64,000 nt of DNA from the NCBI RefSeq assembly GCF_002332255.1, contig NZ_NRGW01000001.1, positions 1,860,001 to 1,924,000 of the forward strand. Reading direction: 5' to 3'. The notes beneath the pieces were generated by a model. That model saw nothing but the letters and a program-made list of their open reading frames with translations, was not told where the DNA came from and did no database searches. This document shows, one piece after another, positions 11,101 to 22,978 of this stretch (the stretch's first letter is position 1; every line of letters begins with the position of its first letter). This DNA comes from Halomonas sp. JB37 (GTDB lineage Bacteria > Pseudomonadota > Gammaproteobacteria > Pseudomonadales > Halomonadaceae). A program made the position numbers and the translations under genes.

Positions 11101-11289
11101 CTTGGGGTAAACCGCTGCCTGGGGCAGGCGCTGGTAAATAGAGTTGTCGGTTGCCAATACCGTGCGGTGAGCGTAATCAGGGGCAATGTCGCCTTCAAAG
11201 CCGCGTGTTTTGAGAGCTTCGAGAAAACGTACATAGGCGTTACCTAAACGCTCAAACGGAGCGGAACGCGTGTCCAGGGGTGCAATCAT
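8149..11289 (-). CDS. ydiJ: YdiJ-type FAD/4Fe-4S dehydrogenase (2-hydroxyacid oxidase family)
   Basis: Large (1046 residues) flavoprotein with an N-terminal FAD-binding PCMH domain (PRGGGTGTNGQSLTDG, PELSTSNRATIGGMI), a D-lactate-dehydrogenase-like FAD C-terminal domain (GLLWGEHGKG, LNPGKI), an Fe-S region (a Cys-rich CNGNGACYNYD...MCPS segment, then CLACKSCAGQCPIK), and a C-terminal CCG domain (GCCGMSGTYGHE, ATGYSCRSQ). The order and motifs match E. coli YdiJ nearly end to end. Family members oxidise D-2-hydroxyacids such as D-lactate or D-2-hydroxyglutarate; which one applies here cannot be read from sequence. Probably transcribed alone; it converges with trpC at 31 bp. The ATG at 11289 begins at the conserved N-terminus. 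Confidence 0.9.
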   Translation of the reverse strand: MIAPLDTRSAPFERLGNAYVRFLEALKTRGFEGDIAPDYAHRTVLATDNSIYQRLPQAAVYPKHAEDLERLAKLAAQTTHRGVVLTPRGGGTGTNGQSLTDGIVVDVSRHMNKILEIDTENRRVRVQAGVVKDQLNAALKSYGLFFAPELSTSNRATIGGMISTDASGQGSCEYGKTRHHVLQLDTVLLGGQHLHSRPLNSDEEHSERQKEGVLGRVHTTAAAIIDQQRDLIEAKFPPLNRCLTGYDLAHLRDDEGQLNLNSLLCGSEGSLGFLNEAVLNVLPIPKHSTLVNVRYTSFMDALRDAKALMASAAQPTSIETVDDKVLQLAMEDFVWDSVAEFFPATGSMPIRGINLIEFNDDDEKTLADRVRLFTDYLSQDPTVERLGFTLAEGRAQIQKVYGMRKRSVGLLGNVQGEKRPIPFVEDTAVPPEHLADFIAEFRAALDARNLTYGMFGHVDAGVLHVRPAIDMKDPEQETLIRAVSDEVAALTQKYGGLLWGEHGKGVRSEYSPKFFGELYPSLQRVKTAFDPYNQLNPGKIATPQSTASEDVEATAAREPSQLIARERDPELLTIDGVTTRGQLDRTIDERAWQAYDAAVYCNGNGACYNYDVDDPMCPSWKATRDRRHSPKGRASLIREWLRLQSQAGIDVVEESRKKKAEGGWGFIKSFPRRMANSLSRKQHHDYSHEVYDAMAGCLACKSCAGQCPIKVNVPQFRSQFLEVYHGRYLRPLRDYVIGGTEFMLPSLAKAAPLYNAVIGQRWIEKLMGQQLGISDSPALSPSSVKKQLRAWGVPEATPAALAILTEQQRANSVIIVQDAFTTHFEATLVMDIVELLSRLDLRVFVMPFSANGKPLHVQGFLGAFERTAARQAKRLRTLARFDIPMVGIDPAMTLTYRQEYVKTFGDQAAPDVMMLQEWLVTRLNTLAPNQLTLTDPGFKLLSHCTEKTNAPTSPKAWQQVFAAFGLELELMATGCCGMSGTYGHETRNVATSKVIYAQSWQPQVEEQHNTGRLLATGYSCRSQVKRYSNQTLRHPLQALLTLLRSA

Positions 11290-11402
11290 AGGTGATTAAG
11301 CCGTCAGTGCCGGGGGTGCAATAAAGGAAGTCGGCTACTTTACCGCAGCGGCTGCCTAGCTGCATCTTAACGTGATGATTTACCCAATTTCTTGCAGGCA
11401 TC

Positions 11403-11993
11403 TTATTCGGCACTCAATGCTTCTTTGACCAGTGCTAACGAGGCGTCTGACATAGGCAGCGTTAAGGCCAGTGCGTGGGCACGGGGCGACATTTTTCGCC
11501 AAGTCTTTTGCACAATACGCACCATATGCTCGTGCTCAATCTTGCGTGAGAAATCTGCAAAGTAATTCTCTAGAAAAACGAGGCAGGCACAGTCTTCTAA
11601 TGCCTGCACATCGGCATCGCGTCCCAGGCCTTTTTTGCCAATAATGGTAGCGACTCGCTCGGCGTCTTCGGCTGAAAAGCCTGTATCGTGCATTAGCTGG
11701 GCGGTAGTGTCTCCAGCACGAATACCTTGGTCGCGGCGCCAGGTGAGGTAGCCCACACGTCCTTCGGGGTACTGCTCGCGCGGTACTAGCCAGCGTTGCA
11801 GGTGCTGAGCACGTATTGCTAGGCGCAGTACTTTATCAGGAGCGTCGTGTACGCGATCTAACCAGCCACTCATACGCTGAGCATAGGCCAGTTCCTGCGG
11901 TGTTGACGTGCCATCCGCTAGAATGCTGGTGCGGGGGTCTTGCGCATGCAGTGCATCAATGGCGGCGAGCGTTTGATCAAAAGCAGTCGGCAT
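11403..11993 (-). CDS. DUF4202 family protein
   Basis: A 196-residue soluble protein recognised as DUF4202 by its overall pattern: an N-terminal DQTLAAIDALHAQDP, RAQHLQRW, RRDQGIRAGDTTAQLM, GRDADVQALEDCACLVFLENYF and a C-terminal KTWRKMS. The His and Asp/Glu residues in RAQHLQRW and ALEDCACLVFLE suggest a helical, possibly metal-binding fold reminiscent of HD proteins, but that is inference. Function is unknown to me. In some bacteria this family sits near sulfur-assimilation genes; here the neighbours are ydiJ and a symporter. No signal peptide or membrane segment. Confidence 0.75.
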   Translation of the reverse strand: MPTAFDQTLAAIDALHAQDPRTSILADGTSTPQELAYAQRMSGWLDRVHDAPDKVLRLAIRAQHLQRWLVPREQYPEGRVGYLTWRRDQGIRAGDTTAQLMHDTGFSAEDAERVATIIGKKGLGRDADVQALEDCACLVFLENYFADFSRKIEHEHMVRIVQKTWRKMSPRAHALALTLPMSDASLALVKEALSAE

Positions 11994-12110
11994 AGCAGCG
12001 GTGCTCGGCTAAGAGAATGGTTAAATTGAATAACGTCTAAATTGGATAGGGATTAGGTTGCCGCGAAACAGCGCCAATCGCAACGGCAGAGTGGGAAAAG
12101 CTTGAATCCG

Positions 12111-12137
12111 CCGCCTGCTGCAAAGCGCAGCAGGCGG
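12111..12137 (-). terminator. GC-rich hairpin downstream of the symporter gene
   Basis: Perfect 11-bp inverted repeat CCGCCTGCTGC / GCAGCAGGCGG around a 5-nt loop, 26 bp past the symporter stop codon. The plus-strand side is followed by TTTT after three bases; the minus-strand side lacks a T-run. It probably protects or ends the symporter mRNA, though it is not a textbook Rho-independent terminator. Confidence 0.5.
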
Positions 12138-12162
12138 ACGTTTTGATGAATAACGGCCCGTG

Positions 12163-13416
12163 TTAGGTCTGGCGGGCGTTATAGACGGTTTCGTTGAGCT
12201 CACCTTCGCTCTTACCTACTAGGGTTGTTACCATTAAATCACCGGCGACATTGACACTGGTGCGCGCCATATCAAGAATGCGGTCAATCCCCGCGACGAC
12301 CGCGATCGCTTCTAGCGGCAGGCCAACCTGTGCCATGACAATCGAGAGCATAATTAAGCCAGCACCCGGTACGCCCGCGGTGCCAATCGAGGCCAGCGTG
12401 CCGGTGGCAACAATCATACCGTAGTCCATCATGCTCAAATCAGTACCGGTCATCTGGGCGATAAACAGCACCACCACGCCTTGGTAAAGCGCTGTGCCAT
12501 CCATATTGATGGTGGCGCCTACCGGTAGCACAAACCCCGAAACACCTTCGGAAACGCCAAGGTTTTTCTGCGCACAGCGGATAGATATGGGCAGGCTGCC
12601 GGCAGAAGAGGCGGACGAAAATGCCACCACAATAGCGTCCAGGCTACCCTGCAAGTAACGCATGGGGTTTAAGCGCCCAATCAGATAGATAAAGCCGGAG
12701 TAGATCAGCAAAACGTGGAGGATGCTGGCGAGATACGCGACGCCAATCAGCTTGGCCAGCGGCAGCAGTATCTCTAAGCCGTATTGGCCCGAGACGTGCG
12801 CGATCAAGCCAAATACGCCAAAGGGTGCAAAGGCCATCACAATACCCGTGAGCTTGTACATGGCTTCGGCGAAGCTGTCGAACACCTTCATCACCGGCTC
12901 GCCTTTATCGCCAATGAGCGTCAGTGAAATACCCAGGCCAATGGCAAACACAATGATCTGCATAATGTTGCCGTTGGCCAGGGCGTCCAGCGGATTGCGT
13001 GGCAATAAATCAACCAGAATAGAGATCAGCGACGGGGCTTCGTTTGCAGCAATTTCGCTATCGAAGCTTAAGTTGACGCCTACCCCCGGCTGCAGCAAAG
13101 TAGACAACAGCATACCGATGCTGATGGCAAAGGCCGTGGTGATCAAATAGAGCGTAATCGTCCGGGCACCAATGCGACCCATTTTCTGCGGGTCGCGCAT
13201 CGAGGTAATGCCCACCACCAGCGTAGAAAACACCAGCGGCACAATCAGCATCATAATCGCGTTGATAAAAATATCGCCGAGTGGCTTAAATACGCTAGCG
13301 GTCTCGCCCAGCATAGCCCCCGCTAGAATGCCTAGCGCTAAGCCGGCCAAGATCTTTTTCCATAAGGCTATTCTTCGCCACCAGGCAAATTTTCCTTGCT
13401 GTGTTGTTTCTGGCAC
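12163..13416 (-). CDS. Dicarboxylate/amino acid:cation (Na+ or H+) symporter, DAACS family
   Basis: Inner-membrane secondary transporter of the GltP/DctA (SLC1-like) fold that imports C4-dicarboxylates or acidic amino acids with cations. Hallmarks are the serine-rich reentrant loop SSASSAGSLPISIRCAQ, the substrate/Na site GATINMDGTALY, and the second loop SIGTAGVPGAG. Several long hydrophobic segments follow a short basic N-terminus. The frame is open to 13482, but GTG at 13416 has a perfect AGGAGG with 6 nt spacing, so I use it (417 residues). It appears monocistronic. The substrate is not decidable from motifs alone. Confidence 0.9.
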   Translation of the reverse strand: MPETTQQGKFAWWRRIALWKKILAGLALGILAGAMLGETASVFKPLGDIFINAIMMLIVPLVFSTLVVGITSMRDPQKMGRIGARTITLYLITTAFAISIGMLLSTLLQPGVGVNLSFDSEIAANEAPSLISILVDLLPRNPLDALANGNIMQIIVFAIGLGISLTLIGDKGEPVMKVFDSFAEAMYKLTGIVMAFAPFGVFGLIAHVSGQYGLEILLPLAKLIGVAYLASILHVLLIYSGFIYLIGRLNPMRYLQGSLDAIVVAFSSASSAGSLPISIRCAQKNLGVSEGVSGFVLPVGATINMDGTALYQGVVVLFIAQMTGTDLSMMDYGMIVATGTLASIGTAGVPGAGLIMLSIVMAQVGLPLEAIAVVAGIDRILDMARTSVNVAGDLMVTTLVGKSEGELNETVYNARQT

Positions 13417-13580
13417 TGCCCACCTCCTATCAAAGTGTAAAGGCCTATCCTTAGGTGATTCGCCAGTCGAATCGCCGGGCACTTTATCACTTTTGGGAAA
13501 TGATGGGGCGCGGACGTGGAGCTAAACACGAGCCTGATGCTACCAGTCATGGCTCCTTGCCGCGCTTTTGCCTACAATAG

Positions 13581-15720
<2,140 letters not shown>

Positions 15721-15899
15721 ATGAAATGTCCTTGCTGTCGGTAGGCTAATGTTAATTATCGTCAAGGCTTGGAAACGCATTGGAAAGGAAAGTTCAGTGC
15801 TGAAGAATGGATGCAAAACAGTTGCTTATTGCTTGCACGGTTAGTGCATTATCGTGCTGGCAACCACTATGAATCTGACAACAGTCTAGGGATGGGTTT

Positions 15900-17003
15900 A
15901 TGTCGAAATTATCGGACGAGGATTACCGTACGGTTCCTCTTCATGCCACCTTGGCACTCGCCTCGCTGGTAGTGATCGTTGCGGGAATGAAGGTTGGGTC
16001 TGATTTGCTGGTACCACTGTTGCTGGCAATATTTATTGCCGTGGTATGTACCTCTCCGGTGCAATGGCTACACCGCTGTGGCTTGAGTTTGCGATTATCG
16101 GCTTTTCTCACTTTAATGGTGCTGCTGGGATTTCTTTCGCTACTCGCCTTGTTGGTAGTTAATAGTTTTAGCACGTTTTTGGCCGCATTACCGGATATTG
16201 AATCTCGACTCTACGAGCAGTATTGGAATTTGCTCAATGCACTGTCTGCGCATGGTCTGGCCGTTAATCCAGACCAGGTGAACTCAATGTTTGCCATGGA
16301 TGATGAAGATTCTTGGATGCCAACCTTGCTAGGAGAGATAGGCAATCTCTTCATGCAAAGCTGTATCGTCGGGTTGCTGGTCATCTTTATGCTTTTTGAG
16401 ACACTCAATTTTCGCGATAAAATCTCGCGAGCGCTTGAAAATCCTGCCCCAAGTTTAAAGCGATTCAGCGAATTTAGCTTAACGTTAAAGCGTTACTTAG
16501 CGGTCAAAACTGTGATTAGCCTGACCACAGGGGTGCTGGTTTGGCTTTCATGCGTCATCATTGGCGTCGAGTTTGCATTGCTGTGGGGGGTATTGGCCTT
16601 TGCCCTAAACTTCATTCCGAATATCGGTTCTGCGCTAGCGGCTATCCCGCCGGTACTCTTGCTGCTGGTTGCTCAAGATGGCGGTGCTTTTCAGGCAATG
16701 CTTTTAGCCTCGGCTTACTTGGTCATCAACTTTGTACTTGGCAACTTGATTGAGCCGCGGGTGATGGGGCAGGCGTTGGGGCTTTCTACCTTTGTCGCGT
16801 TTTTATCACTGGTGGTATGGGGGTGGGTCTTTGGTGCTGCGGGAATGCTGCTCTCAGTGGTGCTTACGATGACATTGAAGATCGCGCTGGATAGCCATCC
16901 GCAAACCCGATGGATGGCGCGTTTATTAGGGCCTGGAAAACGTCGTTTAAAAGATACTAGGGCTAGCGATGCACGGCTGCCGCCATGGAGGCGTGAAAAA
17001 TAG
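15900..17003 (+). CDS. AI-2E family (PerM/UPF0118) membrane protein
   Basis: Integral inner-membrane protein, 367 residues, with about eight hydrophobic segments. The diagnostic C-terminal half is present: LLWGVLAFALNFIPNIGSALAAIPP, then NLIEPRVMGQALGLS and a final VFGAAGMLLSVVLT helix. Family members have been linked to autoinducer-2 export or Na+/H+ exchange; the actual substrate is not known here. A soluble loop of about 50 residues follows the third segment. The ATG at 15900 is preceded by AGGGATGG. It stands alone between divergent SIMPL and convergent trxA. Confidence 0.85.
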   Translation: MSKLSDEDYRTVPLHATLALASLVVIVAGMKVGSDLLVPLLLAIFIAVVCTSPVQWLHRCGLSLRLSAFLTLMVLLGFLSLLALLVVNSFSTFLAALPDIESRLYEQYWNLLNALSAHGLAVNPDQVNSMFAMDDEDSWMPTLLGEIGNLFMQSCIVGLLVIFMLFETLNFRDKISRALENPAPSLKRFSEFSLTLKRYLAVKTVISLTTGVLVWLSCVIIGVEFALLWGVLAFALNFIPNIGSALAAIPPVLLLLVAQDGGAFQAMLLASAYLVINFVLGNLIEPRVMGQALGLSTFVAFLSLVVWGWVFGAAGMLLSVVLTMTLKIALDSHPQTRWMARLLGPGKRRLKDTRASDARLPPWRREK

Positions 17004-17032
17004 CGTAAAGCGCGAGAGGAAGAGAGTGGCTA

Positions 17033-17051
17033 CCGCCGACTAGGTCGGCGG
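17033..17051. terminator. Hairpin between AI-2E gene and trxA
   Basis: An 8-bp perfect stem CCGCCGAC / GTCGGCGG with a 3-nt loop lies in the 73-bp gap between two converging genes. Only a short TTT follows on the plus strand, so it is a plausible shared terminator but not a strong intrinsic one. Confidence 0.45.
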
Positions 17052-17076
17052 CTGTTTCAAGTGCTAGGCGCATTCA

Positions 17077-17400
17077 TTAAGCGTTTTGTTCAATGAACTG
17101 CGTCAGTTGTGATTTGGATTGCGCGCCAACTAATGAAGCAACTTTGGTGCCGGATTTGAACAGCATGACGGTAGGAACGCCGCGTACACCTTGCTCAGCG
17201 GCAATTTCAGGCGCGTCGTCCACATTGACACTGACCACTTTCAGGCTGTCTTGACGTTCAGCAGCCACTTCATCAACGACCGGGGCCATCACTTTACATG
17301 GGCCACACCACGGCGCCCAAAATTTCATCAGCACAGGCTGTTCAGCGTTGAGGACTTCTTGCTCAAAATTGGCGTTGGTGACATCAACATTATTAGCCAT
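17077..17400 (-). CDS. trxA: Thioredoxin 1
   Basis: Small cytosolic thiol-disulfide reductase of 107 residues. The redox active site WCGPC is at residues 31-35, preceded by the strand VLMKFWAP, and the cis-proline loop GVRGVPTVMLF follows near residue 75. The SD GGGAGAA precedes the ATG. It is the usual electron donor for PAPS reductase, whose gene cysH and regulator cysB lie within 2 kb, so this neighbourhood is functionally coherent. Confidence 0.97.
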   Translation of the reverse strand: MANNVDVTNANFEQEVLNAEQPVLMKFWAPWCGPCKVMAPVVDEVAAERQDSLKVVSVNVDDAPEIAAEQGVRGVPTVMLFKSGTKVASLVGAQSKSQLTQFIEQNA

Positions 17401-18763
<1,363 letters not shown>

Positions 18764-18777
<14 letters not shown>

Positions 18778-19384
18778 GCAGTCCGCATTCGCGCTTCTCT
18801 TCAACCTTGGTCGGGTCGAAGTAATCGAAGTTGTTGGGTAGGCCATGCGCCTCTAGATACTGGTACATGTCCTTTGCACTCCACTGCAGCAGCGGGGCCA
18901 CTTTCAATAGGCCATCGCTGTTACGGCTGACCGGCTGCATTTTAGCGCGCTCAGGGGTATCTTCAGCGCGTAGCGCGGTGAACCATACGTCGGGCTGCAT
19001 TTCACTCAGTGCGCGCTCGAAGGGCTCAAGTTTTACTTCTTGCGTAAAGACCGCGTGGCGCGAGTCATCTATGCCCGGCATGGGGCCATCCAACGCTTCG
19101 CGATGGGCGCGGGTACGGCGAGGTAAAAAGCTAATAACCTTTAAATCGAGCTGTTGGATAACCGTATCGGCAAATTGGTACGTGGCCTCGGTGTTATAGC
19201 CGCTGTCCATCCATACGATAGGAATGTCGGGGCGCACCTGGCTTACCATATGCAGAATCACCGCCTCAAAGGGGCGAAAGTTAGTGGTGCAGATAGGTCG
19301 CGCGCCCTGGGACAGCGCCCATTCAATTAGCCCTTGGGGGTTATTGGCGAAGTCGCGGTTAATCGCTTCAAGCTCTGAGGACAT
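18764..19384 (-). CDS. cysH: Phosphoadenylyl-sulfate (PAPS) reductase, short form
   Basis: Reduces PAPS to sulfite using thioredoxin. The catalytic cysteine is in the C-terminal KRECGLH motif; the core has RPDIPIVWMDSGYNTEATYQFAD and WFTALRAEDTPERA. The CC/CXXC cysteines that bind the 4Fe-4S cluster of APS reductases are absent, supporting PAPS as substrate. At 206 residues it is about 40 shorter than E. coli CysH, lacking the segment before the catalytic Cys, and has TTNFRPFE where E. coli has SSSFG. A divergent subfamily is likely. The final LQH residues lie within a local 16-bp duplication. Confidence 0.87.
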
Positions 19385-19517
19385 ATGGCCTCCTATTCAG
19401 GTGTAGAGTCATCGCTGCTAAGCTCATCAGCCGCTAGGCTATCAAATTCAAGTCAGGTTCCCCCAATACCGTTTGGTTAGGCTTTTATATTCCTTTTTGA
19501 TATTTTATTTGCGTTGC

Positions 19518-20873
19518 TTATTCCAAAGCCTCGATGAGGTGACGGATTTTATCCAAGGTCTCGGTATACTCCTCGTCGGCTTGAGAGTCGGCCACTAATC
19601 CTCCACCACCCCATACGTGTAGTTTCCCAGCCTCTGCCACCATTGTGCGGATAGCGATAGACGTATCCATGCTGCCGCGCACATCCACGTAGCCCAAGCT
19701 GCCACAGTAGACGCTTCTCTTGCAGGGCTCTAACTCGTCGATGATCTGCATGGCGCGAATTTTCGGTGCGCCGGTAATTGAGCCACCGGGAAAGGCGGCT
19801 TTGAGCAGCGTCAGAGGGTTACAGTCCTCGGCTAACGTTCCCTGCACCACGCTGACCAAATGGTGAACGTTAGGATAGCTCTCTAAATGACATAGTTGCG
19901 GCACGCGAATAGAGCCTGGTAGACACACGCGGCCTAGGTCGTTGCGGAGTAGATCGACAATCATGACATTTTCAGCGCGATCTTTGCGGCTGCTCAGAAG
20001 TTGCTCAGCTAGCGCCTTATCCTCGTCGGGCGTTTGACCACGAGGACGAGTGCCCTTAATCGGGCGTGTTTCCACTTGACCATCGCGGCTTTGAATAAAG
20101 CGTTCAGGCGAAAGTGACAGCACGGCTTTGTCATTCCAGGTCATAAAGCCTGAAAAAGGCGTTGGTGTTGCTTTTCGCAACAAAAGGTACGCCTGCCATT
20201 CATCCCCTTGATAGTCAGCATAAAAGCGCTGAGCCAGATTGATTTGATAGCAGTCGCCTGCGCGAATATAGCGCTGAACGGCATCAAAGCGCGTGACGTA
20301 CTCGGCATGGCTCTGCTCAGCCTTAAATGTGCTGCTCAATGTAAAAACGCTGTCTTGCATTGGCTCTTGAGCAAGCCAGCTTTCTACTTCCTTACGGCGC
20401 TCTGGTGTGGCGATTAACCATGCCTGTTGGGCTGCGTGGTCAAACGTGATGCACCAGTCGTAAAGCCCTAGGCGCGCCTGGGGTAGTGATACAGCGCTGG
20501 TTTTCAGGCCCGAGATAGACAGCGTATTACGGCCTAAGTCATAGCTCCAGTAGCCAATCAGGCCACCTAGGAAAGGTAGCTCACTAGGCTGATTAGGGAT
20601 TGCAAGCTGATCTAATAGCCACTGCTGATGTGCGAACGCATCGTTGGCCAGCTGAGCCGGAGGGCTAAGCTGGTTGGATTCCACGCTCACTATGCCATCG
20701 CCACTCACTTCAAGAGTGGCGAGCGGGTCACTGCTAAGAATGTCGAAGCGGCCGCTGGCGATAGGTCGGCCGCTATCGAGCAGAACGGCGCCAGGGCGTT
20801 TGCGCAGGCAGGCGAATGCACCTAAAGGGTCGGTCGAATAGGGCAGGGCAGTAATCGTTAATGCCTTGATCAT
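19518..20873 (-). CDS. pabB: Aminodeoxychorismate synthase component I
   Basis: Converts chorismate and ammonia to 4-amino-4-deoxychorismate for folate. The chorismate-binding domain shows GDCYQINLAQRF, PIKGTRPRG, MIVDLLRNDLGRV and FPGGSITGAPKIRA. The Lys in PIKGT is the PabB nucleophile and distinguishes it from TrpE at 2.9 kb. I start at ATG 20873 (MIKALTITALPY), giving 451 residues as in E. coli; the open frame runs upstream to 20963 without homologous sequence. The SD is weak. It appears monocistronic; the glutaminase subunit is presumably TrpG or a PabA encoded elsewhere. Confidence 0.93.
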   Translation of the reverse strand: MIKALTITALPYSTDPLGAFACLRKRPGAVLLDSGRPIASGRFDILSSDPLATLEVSGDGIVSVESNQLSPPAQLANDAFAHQQWLLDQLAIPNQPSELPFLGGLIGYWSYDLGRNTLSISGLKTSAVSLPQARLGLYDWCITFDHAAQQAWLIATPERRKEVESWLAQEPMQDSVFTLSSTFKAEQSHAEYVTRFDAVQRYIRAGDCYQINLAQRFYADYQGDEWQAYLLLRKATPTPFSGFMTWNDKAVLSLSPERFIQSRDGQVETRPIKGTRPRGQTPDEDKALAEQLLSSRKDRAENVMIVDLLRNDLGRVCLPGSIRVPQLCHLESYPNVHHLVSVVQGTLAEDCNPLTLLKAAFPGGSITGAPKIRAMQIIDELEPCKRSVYCGSLGYVDVRGSMDTSIAIRTMVAEAGKLHVWGGGGLVADSQADEEYTETLDKIRHLIEALE

Positions 20874-21021
20874 GAAGCAAACGCCTAACCAGTTAAGAGG
20901 GGCGTGACATTTTAGAGGGGCTTGCCAAATGACGCCAGCGCTAGGCTTCGACGCCTTTTTCACGCACTGGCGAGTTCAAGCAAAAAAGGCGGTGTCACGG
21001 CAGTGTGTTTAAAATGGCGCG

Positions 21022-21033
21022 ATTGTTGACAAG
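21022..21033. promoter_or_regulatory. Upstream GntR-type operator half-match overlapping a -35 box
   Basis: ATTGTTGACAAG resembles the perfect palindrome core ATTGTCGACAAT found at 21138-21149, differing at two positions. It contains a consensus -35 TTGACA (21026-21031), with a possible -10 TCTATT (21049-21054) at 17 bp. Binding here would block RNA polymerase, as expected for autorepression by the adjacent GntR protein. Confidence 0.6.
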
Positions 21034-21136
21034 TCTGTTTCGGATAAGTCTATTTATACGACGAAAGACGCATAAAATCGGCTGGCTCGCCTGGTTGACG
21101 GTGCAGTTTGCACGCGCTAGAGTTTGTTTACTTTTC

Positions 21137-21150
21137 AATTGTCGACAATT
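21137..21150. promoter_or_regulatory. Perfect 14-bp palindromic operator before the GntR regulator gene
   Basis: AATTGTCGACAATT is a perfect palindrome ending 4 bp before the regulator's ATG (21155), in place of a Shine-Dalgarno. Sites of the form ATTGTCGACAAT are, to my knowledge, proposed for GntR-type methylcitrate regulators. The position suggests feedback control of the regulator and probably of the prp genes behind it. Confidence 0.75.
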
Positions 21151-21154
21151 ATCT

Positions 21155-21943
21155 ATGGCAACACTTACTTCTCATTCCTCTACCGCCGCTGCTGCGCTAT
21201 CTGAAACGGCGGGCGAACAGGGCGCTCCTTTCGCAATCGCCGCTTCAACTGCAACGTTGCCGGAAGTTCGTACCCTTGCAGAGCGGGTATTTCACCAGCT
21301 TCAGGATGCCATTGTGCGTGGTGAACTGGCGCCAGGCAGTAAAATTACCGAGCCCGGGCTTTCGAAAACTTACGGTATCTCACGGGGGCCGCTACGCGAG
21401 GCGATGCGGCGCTTAGAGGCACACCGTTTAATTGAACGCGTTCCTCACGTGGGCGCGCGCGTGGTTCAGCTTTCCATGAAAGAGCTTTTAGAGCTTTTTG
21501 ATCTGCGCGAAGCGTTGGAAAGTATGGCCGCTAGGCTAGCCGCTGAGCATATGTCAGCAGCAGAGGTTCAAGGCTTGCGTGATGTGTTGGCGCTACATGA
21601 AGGTCAAGCCGATCTGCAACGAGGCGAGGCCTATTATCAACGTGAAGGTGACCTTGATTTTCACTACTGCATCGTTCAGGGCAGCCACAATAAAATGCTG
21701 ATGAACCTTCTGTGCGATGACCTCTACTATTTAGTGCGCCTGTATCGCACCCAGTTTAGTGCCAGCGGCACCCGCCCGCAGCGCGCTTTTGTGGAACACC
21801 ACCGTATTGTAGATGCTATCGAAGCAGGCGATGCGGAGCTAGCAGAGCTGCTGATGCGCCGCCATGTAAGCGCTTCTCGAGCCAATGTGGCTGACCGCTA
21901 TGCAGCAGCCCTAGCACAGTCCACATCTACATTGCAGCGTTAA
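21155..21943 (+). CDS. GntR-family (FCD) regulator of the methylcitrate operon
   Basis: DNA-binding regulator, 262 residues. The winged HTH lies around residues 40-105 (LAERVFHQLQDAIVRGELAPGSKI...LSKTYGISRGPLREAMRRLE), followed by an FCD effector domain (FDLREALESMAARLAAEH, DLDFHYCIVQGSHNKML, EHHRIVDAIEAGD, with the His and Asp residues that bind metal/ligand). I use ATG 21155; the open frame from 21005 would run through the promoter and operator. No SD is visible, so it may be leaderless or poorly translated. Position immediately ahead of prpB, plus two operator-like palindromes, makes it the likely propionate regulator, replacing the sigma-54 PrpR of enterics. Confidence 0.88.
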   Translation: MATLTSHSSTAAAALSETAGEQGAPFAIAASTATLPEVRTLAERVFHQLQDAIVRGELAPGSKITEPGLSKTYGISRGPLREAMRRLEAHRLIERVPHVGARVVQLSMKELLELFDLREALESMAARLAAEHMSAAEVQGLRDVLALHEGQADLQRGEAYYQREGDLDFHYCIVQGSHNKMLMNLLCDDLYYLVRLYRTQFSASGTRPQRAFVEHHRIVDAIEAGDAELAELLMRRHVSASRANVADRYAAALAQSTSTLQR

Positions 21944-21986
21944 AAATAGCTAACAATAACGACACATTAAATAGGAGAAATGTTCC

Positions 21987-22877
21987 ATGTTACAGATGAC
22001 TCCCGGCGCTCGTTTCCGCGCCGCGCTTGAAGCCAATCGCCCGCTGCCCATTTTAGGCACCATCAATGCATACACCGCGCTGATGGCGGATAAAGTGGGC
22101 CACCAGGCGATTTATCTTTCCGGTGGTGGCGTTGCTAATGCTTCTTTCGGCCTTCCAGACCTGGGTATGACCACCATGAACGACGTGGTCGAAGATGCTC
22201 ACCGGATCTGCGGCGCTACTGAACTGCCGCTGCTGGTAGACATCGATACAGGCTGGGGAGGCGCTTTTAATATTGCGCGCACGGTTAAAGAGATGCAGCG
22301 TGCAGGCGTTGCTGCCATTCACATGGAAGATCAGGTCGCTCAGAAGCGCTGTGGTCACCGCCCGAATAAGGCAATTGTGTCTCAGCAGGAAATGGTGGAC
22401 CGTATCAAGGCTGCTGCCGATGCCAAAATCGATCCCGATTTTTATTTGATTGCACGCACCGATGCATTTCAAAAAGAGGGCCTGGATGCGGCCATTGAGC
22501 GCGCAAATGCCTGTATTGAAGCCGGCGCTGACGCGATCTTCGCTGAGGCGGTACACACGCTGGATGATTACAATGCTTTCTGTGAACGCGTCAACGCGCC
22601 CATTTTAGCCAATATCACCGAGTTCGGCGCCACGCCGCTATTCACGCAAACGGAGCTGGGCGATGTCGGCTGCCGCATGGTGCTTTATCCACTTTCTGCG
22701 TTTCGCGCCATGAATGCGGCGGCGCTGCAGGTGTATCAAAGTATTCTGGATAACGGCCACCAAAAAGAGGTGGTGCCACTGATGCAGACTCGCGACGAGC
22801 TTTACGATTTTCTGAATTACCACGATTTTGAGCAGAAGCTGGATGCGTTATTCGTTGAGCAAGGCGATGGCCAATAA
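21987..22877 (+). CDS. prpB: 2-methylisocitrate lyase
   Basis: Cleaves 2-methylisocitrate to pyruvate and succinate, last step of the methylcitrate cycle. It belongs to the PEP mutase/isocitrate lyase superfamily: the catalytic loop is KRCGHRPNK with Cys122, and the Mg-binding VDIDTGWGG lies around residues 84-92, with HMEDQ following. Length 296 is standard. SD AGGAG is 9 nt before the ATG. It begins the prpB-prpC-acnD-prpF-prpD operon, 43 bp after the regulator gene. Confidence 0.97.
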   Translation: MLQMTPGARFRAALEANRPLPILGTINAYTALMADKVGHQAIYLSGGGVANASFGLPDLGMTTMNDVVEDAHRICGATELPLLVDIDTGWGGAFNIARTVKEMQRAGVAAIHMEDQVAQKRCGHRPNKAIVSQQEMVDRIKAAADAKIDPDFYLIARTDAFQKEGLDAAIERANACIEAGADAIFAEAVHTLDDYNAFCERVNAPILANITEFGATPLFTQTELGDVGCRMVLYPLSAFRAMNAAALQVYQSILDNGHQKEVVPLMQTRDELYDFLNYHDFEQKLDALFVEQGDGQ

Positions 22878-22978
22878 GCGTTACACCAGGGTCGTGAGCC
22901 CAAGGTAATCGCTTACTGCGCGCTCACAAGATACCTCCATAAAATTCTCAAAATAAAAGTAGCGATAGGAGACACACC

